From Chromohalobacter israelensis (lineage in GTDB: Bacteria; Pseudomonadota; Gammaproteobacteria; Pseudomonadales; Halomonadaceae): 64,000 bases of DNA. Under the pieces are notes generated by a model that searched no databases, was not told the DNA's origin, and worked only from the letters and a program-made list of their open reading frames with translations. Each line of letters begins with the position of its first letter. Position 1 is the first letter of the stretch. The stretch is from positions 496,001 to 560,000 of the forward strand of contig JQNW01000004.1 in NCBI GenBank assembly GCA_000761475.1. The letters are read 5' to 3'. Shown piece after piece: positions 9,007-18,416 of this stretch. The position numbers were made by a program, and so were the translations under genes.

Positions 9007-10788
9007 ATGTCTCCATACGCTGCACCGCTACGCGACATTCGCTTCGTGCTCGACACCTTGCTCGAGCACCGTTCGTTGGCATTGCCGCAGTACCAGGATC
9101 TTTCTCCCGATGTGATCGACGCCGTGCTCGAGGAGGCCGGCCGAGTGGCGGGCGATGTCTGGGCGCCGCTCAACCAGGACGGTGACCGCCACGGATGTCG
9201 ACTGGAGGGGGGCGAGGTGCTTACGCCCCCAGGGTTCGCCGAGGCGTATCGCGCCTTCGTCGAAGGCGGCTGGAACGGCATCGGCAGCGACCCCGAATAC
9301 GGCGGCCAGGGGCTGCCCGAGGTGGTGGCCAGTGCGGTACAGGAAATGTGGCAAGGCGCCAACATGGCGCTGGCCTTGTGCCCCCTGTTGACCGCGGGCG
9401 CCGTGGAGGCACTGGCACAGCATGGCGACGAAGCGCTCAAGGCGCGTTATCTCGAGAAACTGGTGAGCGGCGAGTGGACGGGAACCATGAACCTCACCGA
9501 GCCACAGGCCGGCTCCGACCTCTCGGTGGTGCGCACCCGTGCGGTACCCGACGGTGCGCATTACCGCCTGCATGGCCAGAAGATCTTCATTACCTGGGGC
9601 GAGCACGACTGCGCCGAGAACATCGTGCATCTGGTGCTGGCGCGTTTGCCGGACGCCGCCGAGGGCAACCAGGGCATCTCACTGTTTCTGGTGCCCAAGC
9701 GGCTGGTGGACGCGCAGGGGCGATTGGGCGAGCGCAACGACGTGAGCTGTGTCTCGCTGGAACACAAGCTGGGAATTCACGGGTCGCCGACCTGCATGCT
9801 CGGTTTCGGTGAACGCGACGGTGCCATCGGCTATCTGGTCGGCGAGCCCGGCCGGGGGCTGGCGCACATGTTCACGATGATGAACGCGGCCCGCCACAAG
9901 GTCGGGATTCAAGGCATCGGTGTCGCCGAACGCGCCTATCAGCAGGCCCTGGCCTATGCCCGTGAACGTGTCCAGGGGCGCGTGCCCAAGTCCCGCGGTG
10001 GCGGCCCCGCCACACTCATCGAGCATTACGATGTGCGGCGCATGCTGCTGTCGATGCGGGCGCGTCTGGAAGCGTTGCGTGCCCTGGCCCTGTTGTCGGC
10101 CAGCGAGATGGATATCGTGCGTCATGCGGAATCCACCGAGGCGCGTGAGCGAGCCCAGCAGCGTGTCGATTTATACACCCCGATCGTCAAGGCCTTCTCG
10201 ACCGATCAGGCCGTGGACATTGCGTCGCTGGCCGTCCAGGTGCACGGCGGCATGGGGTACATCGAGGAAACCGGCGTCGCGCAGCATCTCCGCGACGCGC
10301 GCATCGCGCCGATCTACGAGGGTACCAACGGCATACAGGCGCTCGATCTGGTGACACGCAAGCTTCACCGTGACCGCGGGGCGGCCCTGAACTCGGTACT
10401 CGACGAGGTGGCGGCCTGTGCGGCGTCGCTGGCGGACGATCCCGAGCTCACCGCGTGGGGGAGGGCATTGTGCGGCGGTGTCGACGATACGCGCCGTGCC
10501 CTGGACGTGGTGCTGGAACGTGCCGCCGATGCCGAGAAGGGCCATGATGCGCTCCAGGCCCTGGCCACACCGATGCTCGATCTGGTCGGCCATGTCCTGT
10601 GTGCCTGGCAGATGGGACGTGCTGCGCTGCGGGCACGCGCGGCCCTGCAGGACGGCCACGAGGACACGGCCTTTTATCGAGCCAAGCTGGCCAGTGCCGA
10701 GTTCGTGCTGTGCCATTGGTTGCCCCGGGGGCGTGCACAGCTGGCCGCCATCGAGGCCGCGCCGGCGCTGTTCGACGCGCCCTTGTGA
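9007..10788 (+). CDS. Acyl-CoA dehydrogenase of the 600-residue, DmdC-like class
   Basis: 593 residues. A FAD flavoenzyme that introduces a 2,3 double bond into an acyl-CoA. Core motifs are present: MNLTEPQAGSDLSVVRT (FAD/substrate loop), VQVHGGMGYIEETGVAQHLRDARI and YEGTNGIQALDL near the C-terminal part of the core, plus the extra C-terminal helical domain that makes this class longer than ordinary 380-residue enzymes. The class includes methylmercaptopropionyl-CoA dehydrogenase DmdC and long-chain enzymes, so the substrate is not fixed. The ATG at 9007 is chosen because AGG lies six bases upstream; an in-frame ATG at 8989 lacks this. Confidence 0.85.
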   Translation: MSPYAAPLRDIRFVLDTLLEHRSLALPQYQDLSPDVIDAVLEEAGRVAGDVWAPLNQDGDRHGCRLEGGEVLTPPGFAEAYRAFVEGGWNGIGSDPEYGGQGLPEVVASAVQEMWQGANMALALCPLLTAGAVEALAQHGDEALKARYLEKLVSGEWTGTMNLTEPQAGSDLSVVRTRAVPDGAHYRLHGQKIFITWGEHDCAENIVHLVLARLPDAAEGNQGISLFLVPKRLVDAQGRLGERNDVSCVSLEHKLGIHGSPTCMLGFGERDGAIGYLVGEPGRGLAHMFTMMNAARHKVGIQGIGVAERAYQQALAYARERVQGRVPKSRGGGPATLIEHYDVRRMLLSMRARLEALRALALLSASEMDIVRHAESTEARERAQQRVDLYTPIVKAFSTDQAVDIASLAVQVHGGMGYIEETGVAQHLRDARIAPIYEGTNGIQALDLVTRKLHRDRGAALNSVLDEVAACAASLADDPELTAWGRALCGGVDDTRRALDVVLERAADAEKGHDALQALATPMLDLVGHVLCAWQMGRAALRARAALQDGHEDTAFYRAKLASAEFVLCHWLPRGRAQLAAIEAAPALFDAPL

Positions 10789-10801
10789 GGCCGCGCACGG
10801 C

Positions 10802-11464
10802 TCAGCGTGCGGGGTCGACGAATCCGTTCAGAGACGTGTTGCGGCGGAACCAGCCGGCGATGCTGGCGCGGGGGGCCTGGGTGGGCAGCACCTCATGGGG
10901 AATGCGGTCGGCGAGAAAGCACACGAAGGTCCCGAGCCTGGGGGAAACGCGTGCTACTTCGCGTTCGGGGACGTCGGGATCGAACAGGACCATCTCGCCC
11001 CCGTGGTCGTGCGACCAGGCCGGGTTGAGGTAGGTCACGCTCGAGACGACACGATTGGAACGGCCGCGAAAGCTGTCGAGGTGCTTCTTGTAGAACGCGC
11101 CTGGCGGGTAGAGGGCGAAATGCGCCTCGAACTCGAACAGTCCCAGGTATAGCGCCCGGTTGATCTCCTGCTGCAGCAGCGCCATCACCGCCAGGTATTG
11201 GCGCTGGGCGCGGCTTTCGCGGTCCAGCCAGTGAATGGCGTCGCCGCGAACCTCGCGCTTGATGCGATGCGCCTGACCGCGCCCGATCCCGGCGACCTCC
11301 AGGGCCGCCTGTTCCTCGAGGCCATGCAGTTCGGCATGCAGCGTCCGACACAACGAGGCATCGAGGAATTCCTCGGCGACGAACCAGCCTTGCGTGACCA
11401 GTGCCTCCATCAGCGCGGGGAGGGCGGCGATATCGAGGTAGTCGGCGGCGGTATGGCGTGACAT
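10802..11464 (-). CDS. 2OG-Fe(II) oxygenase, prolyl 4-hydroxylase-like
   Basis: 220 residues. The Fe(II) triad is visible as HLDSF (His-x-Asp) and the distal His in DRIPHEVLPT, with a 2-oxoglutarate-binding Arg eight residues further on (PRASIAGWFRRN). This is the SM-20/EGL-9-like group, whose bacterial members hydroxylate proteins or small molecules; the substrate is unknown. The open frame extends upstream into the Nudix gene, but MSRHTAADYLD at 11464 is the likely start. It is convergent with the acyl-CoA dehydrogenase (13-base gap) and downstream of the Nudix gene on the same strand. Confidence 0.8.
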   Translation of the reverse strand: MSRHTAADYLDIAALPALMEALVTQGWFVAEEFLDASLCRTLHAELHGLEEQAALEVAGIGRGQAHRIKREVRGDAIHWLDRESRAQRQYLAVMALLQQEINRALYLGLFEFEAHFALYPPGAFYKKHLDSFRGRSNRVVSSVTYLNPAWSHDHGGEMVLFDPDVPEREVARVSPRLGTFVCFLADRIPHEVLPTQAPRASIAGWFRRNTSLNGFVDPAR

Positions 11465-11486
11465 GCGCGATGGACTCGTGAGTGGC

Positions 11487-12110
11487 TCAGGGCAGTGACG
11501 TGGGGCGAGGCGCCAGATGGCGCACGGGCCGGCCGGGTGGCGCATGGTCGAGGCTGATCGGTCGCGCGAAGCCGACCGCCAGGAGTTCGACCAGCATCAT
11601 GGCCGAGAGCCCCCAGATGACATAGTCCTGATAGGCGTAGCTGGGCACGTAATAGACCCGCTCGCCGTGGCGGATGGCATCGGTATGGCTGCGCTGATCC
11701 TGGAGCAGCCAGGTCAGCGGCACCTCGAAGATGGCGTCGAGTTCATTGCCGTCCGGCTGCAAGGGCAAGTTCGGCGGAATCAGCCCGACGAACGGCGTCA
11801 CGCACAAGCCATGGCGCGAGATGACATCGCTCAGCCGCCCCAGCGGCTCGACCCGTGATGGCGGCAGCTGAATTTCCTCGCGTGCCTCGCGCAGGGCCGT
11901 CGCCCACAGGTCGGCATCCTCGGGTTCGACCTTGCCGCCGGGAAAGGCCACCTGGCCGCCGTGCTGGGCGAGATGCCCGGCACGCCGCGTCAGCAGCAAG
12001 GTCGGCTCCTCGCGCGCGACGATCGGCAACAGCACCGCCGCCCGAGGCATGCCGACACTCAGGCGTTGCGGGTGATGCGCTTGCAGGCGTTTGCGGAGTT
12101 TCTCTAACAT
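11487..12110 (-). CDS. nudL: Nudix hydrolase, CoA pyrophosphatase-like
   Basis: 207 residues. The Nudix box is AFPGGKVEPEDADLWATALREAREE, with the extra residues typical of the CoA diphosphatase (YeaB/NudL) branch, and the branch's downstream segment NELDAIFEVPLTWLL is also present. The predicted reaction is cleavage of CoA or its derivatives to 4'-phosphopantetheine and 3',5'-ADP. It lies 22 bases upstream of the 2OG oxygenase on the same strand, so the two may be co-transcribed. Confidence 0.82.
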   Translation of the reverse strand: MLEKLRKRLQAHHPQRLSVGMPRAAVLLPIVAREEPTLLLTRRAGHLAQHGGQVAFPGGKVEPEDADLWATALREAREEIQLPPSRVEPLGRLSDVISRHGLCVTPFVGLIPPNLPLQPDGNELDAIFEVPLTWLLQDQRSHTDAIRHGERVYYVPSYAYQDYVIWGLSAMMLVELLAVGFARPISLDHAPPGRPVRHLAPRPTSLP

Positions 12111-12248
12111 GAGGCGGTCGATGGCGGCGTAGATGACGAAGGCGATATTACGTCGAGTCTACGCAATGCGGCCGCGACAGGCGAGACATGACGATCGCCG
12201 ATTCATTCTTCAGGTGACGGGGCCCGTCACCGCCGCCCGAGGACGACC

Positions 12249-12806
12249 ATGAACTTCTGCAGCCATTGTGGCCATTCCGTGCGCTTCGCGATTCCCGAGG
12301 GCGACGACCGCGGGCGTTTTCTCTGCGACGCCTGCGGCACCGTGCATTACCAGAACCCGCGCATCGTGGCCGGTACCCTGCCGGTCTCCGACGGTCGCGT
12401 GCTGTTGTGTCGCCGGGCGATCGCGCCGCGTCTGGGGTACTGGACGCTGCCCGCGGGGTTCATGGAAAACGGCGAAACCACGAGCGAGGCCGCGGCGCGC
12501 GAAACCCGCGAGGAAGCCTGTGCCGAGGTCGACCTCCGGGGGCTTTACACCATGATCAGCCTGCCGCACATCGACCAGGTGTACATGATCTTTCGTGGCG
12601 ATCTGCGCGGCGACTACGCGCCCGGGCCCGAGAGTCTCGAAGTGGCGCTGTTCTCCGAGGCCGAGATTCCCTGGCACGAACTGGCCTTTCCCACCATCGA
12701 GCGCACGCTGCGGCATTACTTCGACGACCGTCTCAACGACGATTATCCGTTGCATGTCAGCGACATCACCGCCGAGGACCGCGAACGTTACCTCGGCAGT
12801 GCGTGA
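12249..12806 (+). CDS. Nudix hydrolase with N-terminal zinc ribbon
   Basis: 185 residues. Two CxxC knuckles (CSHCG and CDACG) form an N-terminal zinc ribbon, followed by the Nudix box LPAGFMENGETTSEAAARETREEA. This architecture is common among ADP-ribose or NADH pyrophosphatase-like proteins in Pseudomonas relatives. The substrate cannot be set from sequence. It stands alone on the plus strand, divergent from nudL. Confidence 0.85.
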   Translation: MNFCSHCGHSVRFAIPEGDDRGRFLCDACGTVHYQNPRIVAGTLPVSDGRVLLCRRAIAPRLGYWTLPAGFMENGETTSEAAARETREEACAEVDLRGLYTMISLPHIDQVYMIFRGDLRGDYAPGPESLEVALFSEAEIPWHELAFPTIERTLRHYFDDRLNDDYPLHVSDITAEDRERYLGSA

Positions 12807-12887
12807 TCCGGCCGCTGCCCATGATCGCTGGCGCCTACTAGGCCATGTGCGCAACGTCGGCGGGCGCGGGCGGTCTTCTTTCGAAGC

Positions 12888-13199
12888 TTAGACGTCCGCC
12901 AGTTGCCAGGCCTCGTACGCCGGCTCTTCGTAGGGATGCGCCAGCTTGAGCGCGGCGACGGCCGCTTCCAGGCGAGCATCCTCGCAGACCAGTTCGACCT
13001 TGAGCTCCTCGACGTGGCTGAGTGCGCCGACTTGCCCGATATGCGGGTCGGCACCATCGAGGGGGCGGAATTGCCCCTGCCCGGCGGTCTGGAAGCAGCA
13101 GGCCTCATAGTCGCCGATGCGCCCGGCGCCGGTGGCGAACACGGCCTCCTTGACGCTTTCGGCTTCCTCCACGGGCACGAAAAAAGCAAGCTTGTACAT
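12888..13199 (-). CDS. YqfO/NIF3 C-terminal-domain-like small protein
   Basis: 103 residues beginning MYKLAFFVPVEEAESVKEAVF, with GRIGDYEACCFQTAGQGQFRP and a C-terminal HPYEEPAYEAW. This matches the stand-alone form of the PII/CutA-like domain that sits inside longer NIF3 (YqfO) proteins. The function is unknown; a metal-binding or trimeric fold is expected from the family. An AGGAG upstream of 13199 sets the start. It is divergent from ftsB. Confidence 0.75.
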   Translation of the reverse strand: MYKLAFFVPVEEAESVKEAVFATGAGRIGDYEACCFQTAGQGQFRPLDGADPHIGQVGALSHVEELKVELVCEDARLEAAVAALKLAHPYEEPAYEAWQLADV

Positions 13200-13349
13200 T
13201 CTCGACTCCTGTTGCGTTGACCCTTGTGGCGTTGACGTCCGTTGCGTAGAACGTGAGGCGTCTCGTGTACGCCGGTGCCGCGCCGACTGCGCGGGTGTCT
13301 TGATGATGGCATAATGCCGGGCAGCTGTCGGTCCAGGACGGAACCAACG

Positions 13350-13715
13350 ATGTTGAAGTGGATATGTGTGGTGCTGGTGGTACTGATCGCACTGCTGCAG
13401 TACCACCTGTGGTTCGGTGAAGGCGGGGTGCGCGAACTCAATCACATTCGCAGCCGTGCCGATGTACTCGAGCAGGAAAACGATCGCCTGCAGGCGCGCA
13501 ACGATCGCCTGGCGGCGGAGGTGATCGATCTCAAGAACGGGCTCGATGCCATCGAAGAGCGTGCGCGCAGCGATCTGGGCATGGTGCGTCAGGACGAGCA
13601 GTTTTTCTGGGTGCCCGGCGTGGTGGCCGAGCGTTCCATCGTCGAGCAAAGCGCGTCCACGCTGCGCGGCGATCCCGAAAAAGCCTCATCGATGCCCGAG
13701 GAGGCCTCGCCATGA
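13350..13715 (+). CDS. ftsB: Cell-division protein FtsB
   Basis: 121 residues. One N-terminal transmembrane helix (WICVVLVVLIALLQYHLWF) is followed by a coiled coil (LEQENDRLQARNDRLAAEVIDLKNGL) and the FtsB/DivIC signature IEERARSDLGMV. It forms the FtsQ-FtsL-FtsB bridge in the divisome. The acidic and Ser-rich C-terminal tail is longer than in E. coli (103 residues). It is the first gene of the long conserved operon; the stop overlaps ispD by four bases. Confidence 0.93.
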   Translation: MLKWICVVLVVLIALLQYHLWFGEGGVRELNHIRSRADVLEQENDRLQARNDRLAAEVIDLKNGLDAIEERARSDLGMVRQDEQFFWVPGVVAERSIVEQSASTLRGDPEKASSMPEEASP

Positions 13716-14461
13716 GTCGTCTGTGGCTGATCGTGCCGGCAGCCGGACAGGGGCGCCGGATGGGGGCCGAGTGCCCCAAGCAGTATCTCGACATCGCCGG
13801 GCGTCCGGTCCTGGCGCATACCCTGGCGCGCCTGCACGAAGCCTTCCCGGAAGCCGCGTTGCGCCTGTGCCTCGACCCCGACGACACGCGCTTTTCGCCC
13901 GAGTGGGTACCGTTCGCCGATTGGCAGCGGGTGGCCGGTGGCCGGGAGCGAGTCGATTCGGTGGAAAACGCCCTGGCGAGTCTCGCCGATGTCGCGGCGG
14001 ACGACGACCTGGTGCTGGTCCACGATGTGGCGCGGCCCTGCGTGGCTGTCGAGGATTTACGGCGCCTGCGCGAGGCATTGACGACGAGCCCCGAGGGCGG
14101 TCTGCTGGCGGCCCCGGTGGCCGATACCATGAAGCGCGCCGACGCGCGCGGGCATGTGGTACATACCGTCTCGCGCGAGGGGCTGTGGCACGCCATGACG
14201 CCGCAGGGCGCGCCTTATCGCGTGCTGTGTCGCGCCTTCGCTCATGCCCGGGGGGCGGGCGTCGTCCTCACCGATGAAGCGTCGGCGCTGGAAGCCTGGG
14301 GGCTGGCGCCGCGTCTGGTGCCCGGACGCCGCGACAATCTCAAGATCACCCATCCCGAGGATCTGGCGCTCGCCACACGACTGCTGGCCGGCGACCCGGC
14401 CAGCCGACGCGCCACCGGCGCACTTTCCGACGACTCACTCGCCGACGAGGCTCGTTCATGA
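13712..14461 (+). CDS. ispD: 2-C-methyl-D-erythritol 4-phosphate cytidylyltransferase
   Basis: 249 residues. It adds CMP from CTP to MEP in the non-mevalonate isoprenoid pathway. The nucleotide-binding loop [17 protein letters not shown], the VHDVARP motif and the substrate-binding segments [15 protein letters not shown] and DEASALE are all present. Both ends overlap neighbours by ATGA (ftsB and ispF). Confidence 0.96.
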   Translation: MSRLWLIVPAAGQGRRMGAECPKQYLDIAGRPVLAHTLARLHEAFPEAALRLCLDPDDTRFSPEWVPFADWQRVAGGRERVDSVENALASLADVAADDDLVLVHDVARPCVAVEDLRRLREALTTSPEGGLLAAPVADTMKRADARGHVVHTVSREGLWHAMTPQGAPYRVLCRAFAHARGAGVVLTDEASALEAWGLAPRLVPGRRDNLKITHPEDLALATRLLAGDPASRRATGALSDDSLADEARS

Positions 14462-14946
14462 CGCTACGCATTGGCCACGGCTTCGACGTCCATCGCTTTG
14501 GCGATGGCGACCACCTGATGATCGGTGGCGTACGCATCCCCTATGTACAAGGCTTCGTCGCCCACTCCGATGGCGACGTGCTGCTGCACGCGATCTGCGA
14601 TGCCCTGCTCGGTGCCTGCGGGCTGGGCGATATCGGCCGTCACTTTCCCGACACCGACGCGGCCTGGGCGGGGGCCGATAGCCGCGACCTGCTGCGTCAC
14701 GTCCACACCCTGGTGATGGCCGCCGGCTATGCAGTCGCCAACCTGGATGCCACCGTGATCGCCCAGACGCCGCGCATGGCCGAGCACATACCCGCCATGC
14801 GCGCATGCATCGCCGAGGATCTGGACCTCGACACCACGGCGGTCAACGTCAAGGCGACCACCAGCGAGCGGCTCGGTTTCACCGGCCGCAAGGAAGGTAT
14901 CGCCGCCGAGGCGGTGGTGTTGTTGATGCCGACGGGAACCACATGA
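14458..14946 (+). CDS. ispF: 2-C-methyl-D-erythritol 2,4-cyclodiphosphate synthase
   Basis: 162 residues, the normal length. It forms the cyclic diphosphate from the IspE product. The metal ligands appear in GHGFDVHRF, the loop [18 protein letters not shown] is present, and the C-terminal [16 protein letters not shown] is diagnostic. It is coupled to ispD and to truD by four-base overlaps. Confidence 0.97.
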   Translation: MTLRIGHGFDVHRFGDGDHLMIGGVRIPYVQGFVAHSDGDVLLHAICDALLGACGLGDIGRHFPDTDAAWAGADSRDLLRHVHTLVMAAGYAVANLDATVIAQTPRMAEHIPAMRACIAEDLDLDTTAVNVKATTSERLGFTGRKEGIAAEAVVLLMPTGTT

Positions 14947-15989
14947 GCGAGACGCCGATCTGGCCACCCCGGTGGCCCCGCGCGCATGGCGGCCCGCTGG
15001 CCGCAGGGGACTTCCGCGCGACGCCCGAGGACTTCGTCGTCGAGGAGGTGTTCGACTTCGCTCCGGAAGGCCAGGGCGAGCATCTCTGGTTGTGGATCGA
15101 GAAGCGCGACCTGACGACGCCGGAAGCCGCCAAGCGGGTGGCGCGAGCGTGTGGCGTGCGTCCGCGAGACGTGGGCTACAGCGGCCTCAAGGACCGTGTC
15201 GCGGTGACGCGTCAGTGGTTGTCGGTGCACCTGCCCGGACGAGAAGCGCCCGCAGAGCTGACGGCGACGCTGGCGACGTCGGGCATCGCGATTCTCGACG
15301 CACGTCGCCATCCCCGCAAGCTCAAGCGCGGGGTGCATCGACTGAATCGCTTCACGCTACGCTTGACGGGGGATATCGCCGAGCATCCGGGCTTGTCGCG
15401 ACAGTGGCAGACGCTTTGCGAGGCGGGGGTGCCGAACTACTTCGGACCGCAGCGTTTCGGCCGCGAGGGACGCAATCTGATCATGGCGCGATCAGCCTTC
15501 GCCCGGGGATGGCGCAAGCGTGACGATCCGCATGGCATGCAGCTTTCCGCGGCGCGCAGCTTCCTGTTCAATGAGGTGTTGGCGGCGCGCCTGCGCACTG
15601 ACTGCTGGCGGACCCCGCGCGATGGCGACGTCCTGGCCCTGGCCGGCAGCGCCAGCCGTTTCGTGACGGAGACCGTCGATGCCACGCTGCTCGATCGCGC
15701 GCGGCGAGGCGATGTCGCGCCGACTGGGCCGCTATGGGGCAAGGGCCGGCAGGAGAGCGGCGCCGAGGTGGCGGCGCTGGAAGCCGACATCATGGCGACG
15801 TATGCCGCGCTGTCCCAGGGGTTGGAAGCGGCCGGCGCGCGCATGGATCGACGCTCCTTGTGCTTGCGTCTCGAGACGCCGGCGCTGCGTCTCGACGAGC
15901 AGGGCGGCGTGGTGGTGAGTTTCGGCCTGCCGCGCGGTGCCTTCGCCACGGCGGTGCTGCGCGAATTGATGCAACACCCCGTCCTTTGA
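14943..15989 (+). CDS. truD: tRNA pseudouridine(13) synthase TruD
   Basis: 348 residues. It isomerises U13 of tRNA-Glu. Signature segments are [11 protein letters not shown] (N-terminus), the catalytic Asp motif [15 protein letters not shown], and [10 protein letters not shown]. The start ATG at 14943 overlaps the ispF stop; an upstream extension in the same frame lies inside ispF and is not homologous. Confidence 0.95.
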   Translation: MSETPIWPPRWPRAHGGPLAAGDFRATPEDFVVEEVFDFAPEGQGEHLWLWIEKRDLTTPEAAKRVARACGVRPRDVGYSGLKDRVAVTRQWLSVHLPGREAPAELTATLATSGIAILDARRHPRKLKRGVHRLNRFTLRLTGDIAEHPGLSRQWQTLCEAGVPNYFGPQRFGREGRNLIMARSAFARGWRKRDDPHGMQLSAARSFLFNEVLAARLRTDCWRTPRDGDVLALAGSASRFVTETVDATLLDRARRGDVAPTGPLWGKGRQESGAEVAALEADIMATYAALSQGLEAAGARMDRRSLCLRLETPALRLDEQGGVVVSFGLPRGAFATAVLRELMQHPVL

Positions 15990-16055
15990 GCGGGGTGCGA
16001 TGCGCCGGGGACTGCCGGTCCCGGGTGCACTTTCAAGGAAAGCAAGAGGACATCT

Positions 16056-16808
16056 ATGCGCAAGCTATTGTTATCCAACGATGACGGCGTCCACGCGCCG
16101 GGACTGCGTGCGCTCCACGATGCGCTCGACAGACATGGACGGCTGCGGGTGGTGGCGCCCGACCGGGACAAGAGCGGGGCCAGCAATTCGTTGACCTTGA
16201 CGCGCCCTCTATCCTTGACGGCGCTCGACAACGGCTTCTATTCGGTCGACGGGACGCCTGCCGATTGCGTGTACCTGGGCGTCAACGGGGTCTGGGACGA
16301 AAAGCCCGACCTGGTGATTTCGGGCATCAATCATGGTGGCAACCTGGGCGACGACGTGCTCTATTCCGGAACCGTGGCCGCTGCCATGGAGGGACGCAAC
16401 CTGGGCATGGCCGCGATTGCCATTTCCCTGTGCGGCGAACGTTACTTCGACACGGCGGGGCGTGTCGCGGCGACCCTGGTCGGGGCGGCCGAATCGTTGT
16501 CGTTACCGCCGCGCAGCCTGCTCAACGTCAATGTGCCGGACGTGCCCTGGGAAGAGATTCAGGGCGTGCGGGTGACGCGAATGGGCTATCGCGGCCCTGC
16601 CACGGAACCCATGCGAGTGCGCGACCCGCGCGGTCGCGAGCGTTACTGGATTGCGGCTGCCGGCGACAATGCCGATGATGGCGAGGATACCGATTTCGCC
16701 GCCATCGAGGCGGGATTCGTGTCGATCACCCCTCTGCAGACCGATCTCACCCGCCATGCGGCACTGGATGACGTACGGAACTGGCTGGATGCATTGTCGA
16801 ATTCCTGA
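16056..16808 (+). CDS. surE: 5'/3'-nucleotidase SurE
   Basis: 250 residues. A metal-dependent survival protein that dephosphorylates nucleoside monophosphates and short polyphosphate. The SurE N-terminus [16 protein letters not shown] carries the acidic metal ligands, followed by [15 protein letters not shown] and [29 protein letters not shown]-rich ribosome site lies in the 66-base gap after truD. It continues the surE-pcm-nlpD-rpoS order known from E. coli. Confidence 0.96.
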   Translation: MRKLLLSNDDGVHAPGLRALHDALDRHGRLRVVAPDRDKSGASNSLTLTRPLSLTALDNGFYSVDGTPADCVYLGVNGVWDEKPDLVISGINHGGNLGDDVLYSGTVAAAMEGRNLGMAAIAISLCGERYFDTAGRVAATLVGAAESLSLPPRSLLNVNVPDVPWEEIQGVRVTRMGYRGPATEPMRVRDPRGRERYWIAAAGDNADDGEDTDFAAIEAGFVSITPLQTDLTRHAALDDVRNWLDALSNS

Positions 16809-16842
16809 TACGCAAGATACCCATCGTCTCGGCGGTATCGGC

Positions 16843-17478
16843 ATGACCTCGCAGCGTACCCGCAACCGCCTGATCCGGCGGTTGCAGGCGAACGGCATTC
16901 GCGACACGCGGGTGCTGGAGACCATGGCGCGCGAGCCGCGCCATCTCTTCGTCGACGAGGCCCTGGCGCACCGTGCCTACGAGGACACCGCGCTTCCCCT
17001 GGGGCACGGGCAGACGCTGTCGCAACCCTGGATCGTGGCCCGCATGACGGAACTGGTGCTGACCGCGCGTCCCCGTCGTGTGCTGGAAGTGGGCACGGGG
17101 TCCGGGTATCAGACCTTGATCCTGGCGCGACTGGTCGAGGCCGTGTGGAGCATCGAGCGCATCGGGGCGCTGCATCAGCGTGCCGCCGCACGCCTTGCCA
17201 TGCTGGGCGCCGACAACGTGTGTCTGCGCCACGAGGACGGCGGCCACGGCTGGCCGCAGGCGGCGCCCTACGACGTCATCCTGCTCACCGCCTGCGCCAG
17301 CGTCTTGCCGCCCGAGCTATTGGCGCAGCTGGCGGACGGGGGCGAGCTGATCGCGCCGCTGGAGGATGACGCGGGACGCCAATGGCTGACACGCGTGCGG
17401 CGTCGTGGCATCACATTCGAACGAACACGACTGGAACGCGTCAGATTCGTACCGCTACTGGAAGGGGTCATACAATGA
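16843..17478 (+). CDS. pcm: Protein-L-isoaspartate O-methyltransferase
   Basis: 211 residues from the chosen ATG. It repairs isoaspartyl residues using S-adenosylmethionine. Motif LEVGTGSGYQTLILARLV is the SAM-binding loop; LFVDEALAHRAYEDTALPLGHGQTLSQPWIVARMTE is the substrate-binding region of Pcm. An in-frame ATG 54 bases upstream would overlap surE; 16843 gives the usual length (E. coli 208). The stop overlaps the next gene by four bases. Confidence 0.92.
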   Translation: MTSQRTRNRLIRRLQANGIRDTRVLETMAREPRHLFVDEALAHRAYEDTALPLGHGQTLSQPWIVARMTELVLTARPRRVLEVGTGSGYQTLILARLVEAVWSIERIGALHQRAAARLAMLGADNVCLRHEDGGHGWPQAAPYDVILLTACASVLPPELLAQLADGGELIAPLEDDAGRQWLTRVRRRGITFERTRLERVRFVPLLEGVIQ

Positions 17479-18416
17479 AGCGTTACCTGACGCTTTTTTT
17501 CAAAGGCGCCGGGATGGGCGCCGCGGATGCGGTGCCCGGCGTTTCCGGAGGCACTATCGCCTTCATCACCGGTATCTACGAAGAGCTGATCCATTCGATC
17601 AAGCAATTCGGTCCGAGTGCCATCGGTGCCTGGCGACGTGGCGGGACGATGGGGCTTTACCGGCATCTCAACCTGGCGTTTCTGCTGCCCCTGCTGCTGG
17701 GCATCGCCGCCAGTGTGGTCAGTGTCGCGCATCTCGTGACCTGGTTGCTCGATCATCACTCTCTATTGCTCAATGCGTTTTTCTTTGGGCTGGTACTGGC
17801 GTCGGCCGTGGTCGTCGCCCGCCAGGTGAGCCAATGGCGGTGGCGGCATGTCCTGCTTCTGGTGCTGGGAATCTGCATGGCCCTGTGGTTGCCGAGCCTG
17901 CTGCCCGCGCCCACCGAGACGAGTTGGTGGATGCTGACGCTGGCCGGTGCCATCGCCATCAGTGCGATGCTGCTTCCCGGCGTGTCGGGCAGTTTTCTGT
18001 TGCTTGTCATGGGGTTTTACGGAACGGTCATGGAGGGGATCAAGAGCATCGATATCGCACTCATCGCGACCTTCGGTGCGGGCTGTGCCATCGGCCTGAT
18101 GGTCTTCTCCCGTGTCTTGTCGTGGCTGTTTCGCCATTACCGAGAGGGCACGCTGTTGGTGCTCATCGGCTTCATACTCGGCTCCTTGCCGCAGCTCTGG
18201 CCATGGCGTGAAATGGTCAGTTATCGCCTGGGGAGCGGCGACCAGATCGTGCCGCTCGACTACCGCTATCTCATGCCTTCGGACTATAGCGTGATCACCG
18301 GCGAACCGTCTCACCTGGTGGCGGCGATCGCATTGATGATCGTCGGCCTGGTACTGGTCATGGTGATCGGCGAGCGCAGTCCATCTCCCTTTCAGGAGGA
18401 TCGAACCCATGTCTGA
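17475..18416 (+). CDS. DUF368 polytopic membrane protein, probable undecaprenyl-phosphate translocase (PopT-like)
   Basis: 313 residues, largely hydrophobic, with the DUF368 signature GAGMGAADAVPGVSGGTIAFITGIYEEL near the N-terminus and a second related loop (MLLPGVSGSFLLLVMGFY) in the middle, an internal duplication typical of inverted-repeat transporters. DUF368 proteins were recently reported to recycle undecaprenyl phosphate across the inner membrane, with a role at alkaline pH. It is coupled at both ends: ATGA overlap with pcm and an 8-base overlap with nlpD. It sits inside the otherwise standard surE-pcm-nlpD-rpoS order. Confidence 0.85.
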   Translation: MKRYLTLFFKGAGMGAADAVPGVSGGTIAFITGIYEELIHSIKQFGPSAIGAWRRGGTMGLYRHLNLAFLLPLLLGIAASVVSVAHLVTWLLDHHSLLLNAFFFGLVLASAVVVARQVSQWRWRHVLLLVLGICMALWLPSLLPAPTETSWWMLTLAGAIAISAMLLPGVSGSFLLLVMGFYGTVMEGIKSIDIALIATFGAGCAIGLMVFSRVLSWLFRHYREGTLLVLIGFILGSLPQLWPWREMVSYRLGSGDQIVPLDYRYLMPSDYSVITGEPSHLVAAIALMIVGLVLVMVIGERSPSPFQEDRTHV

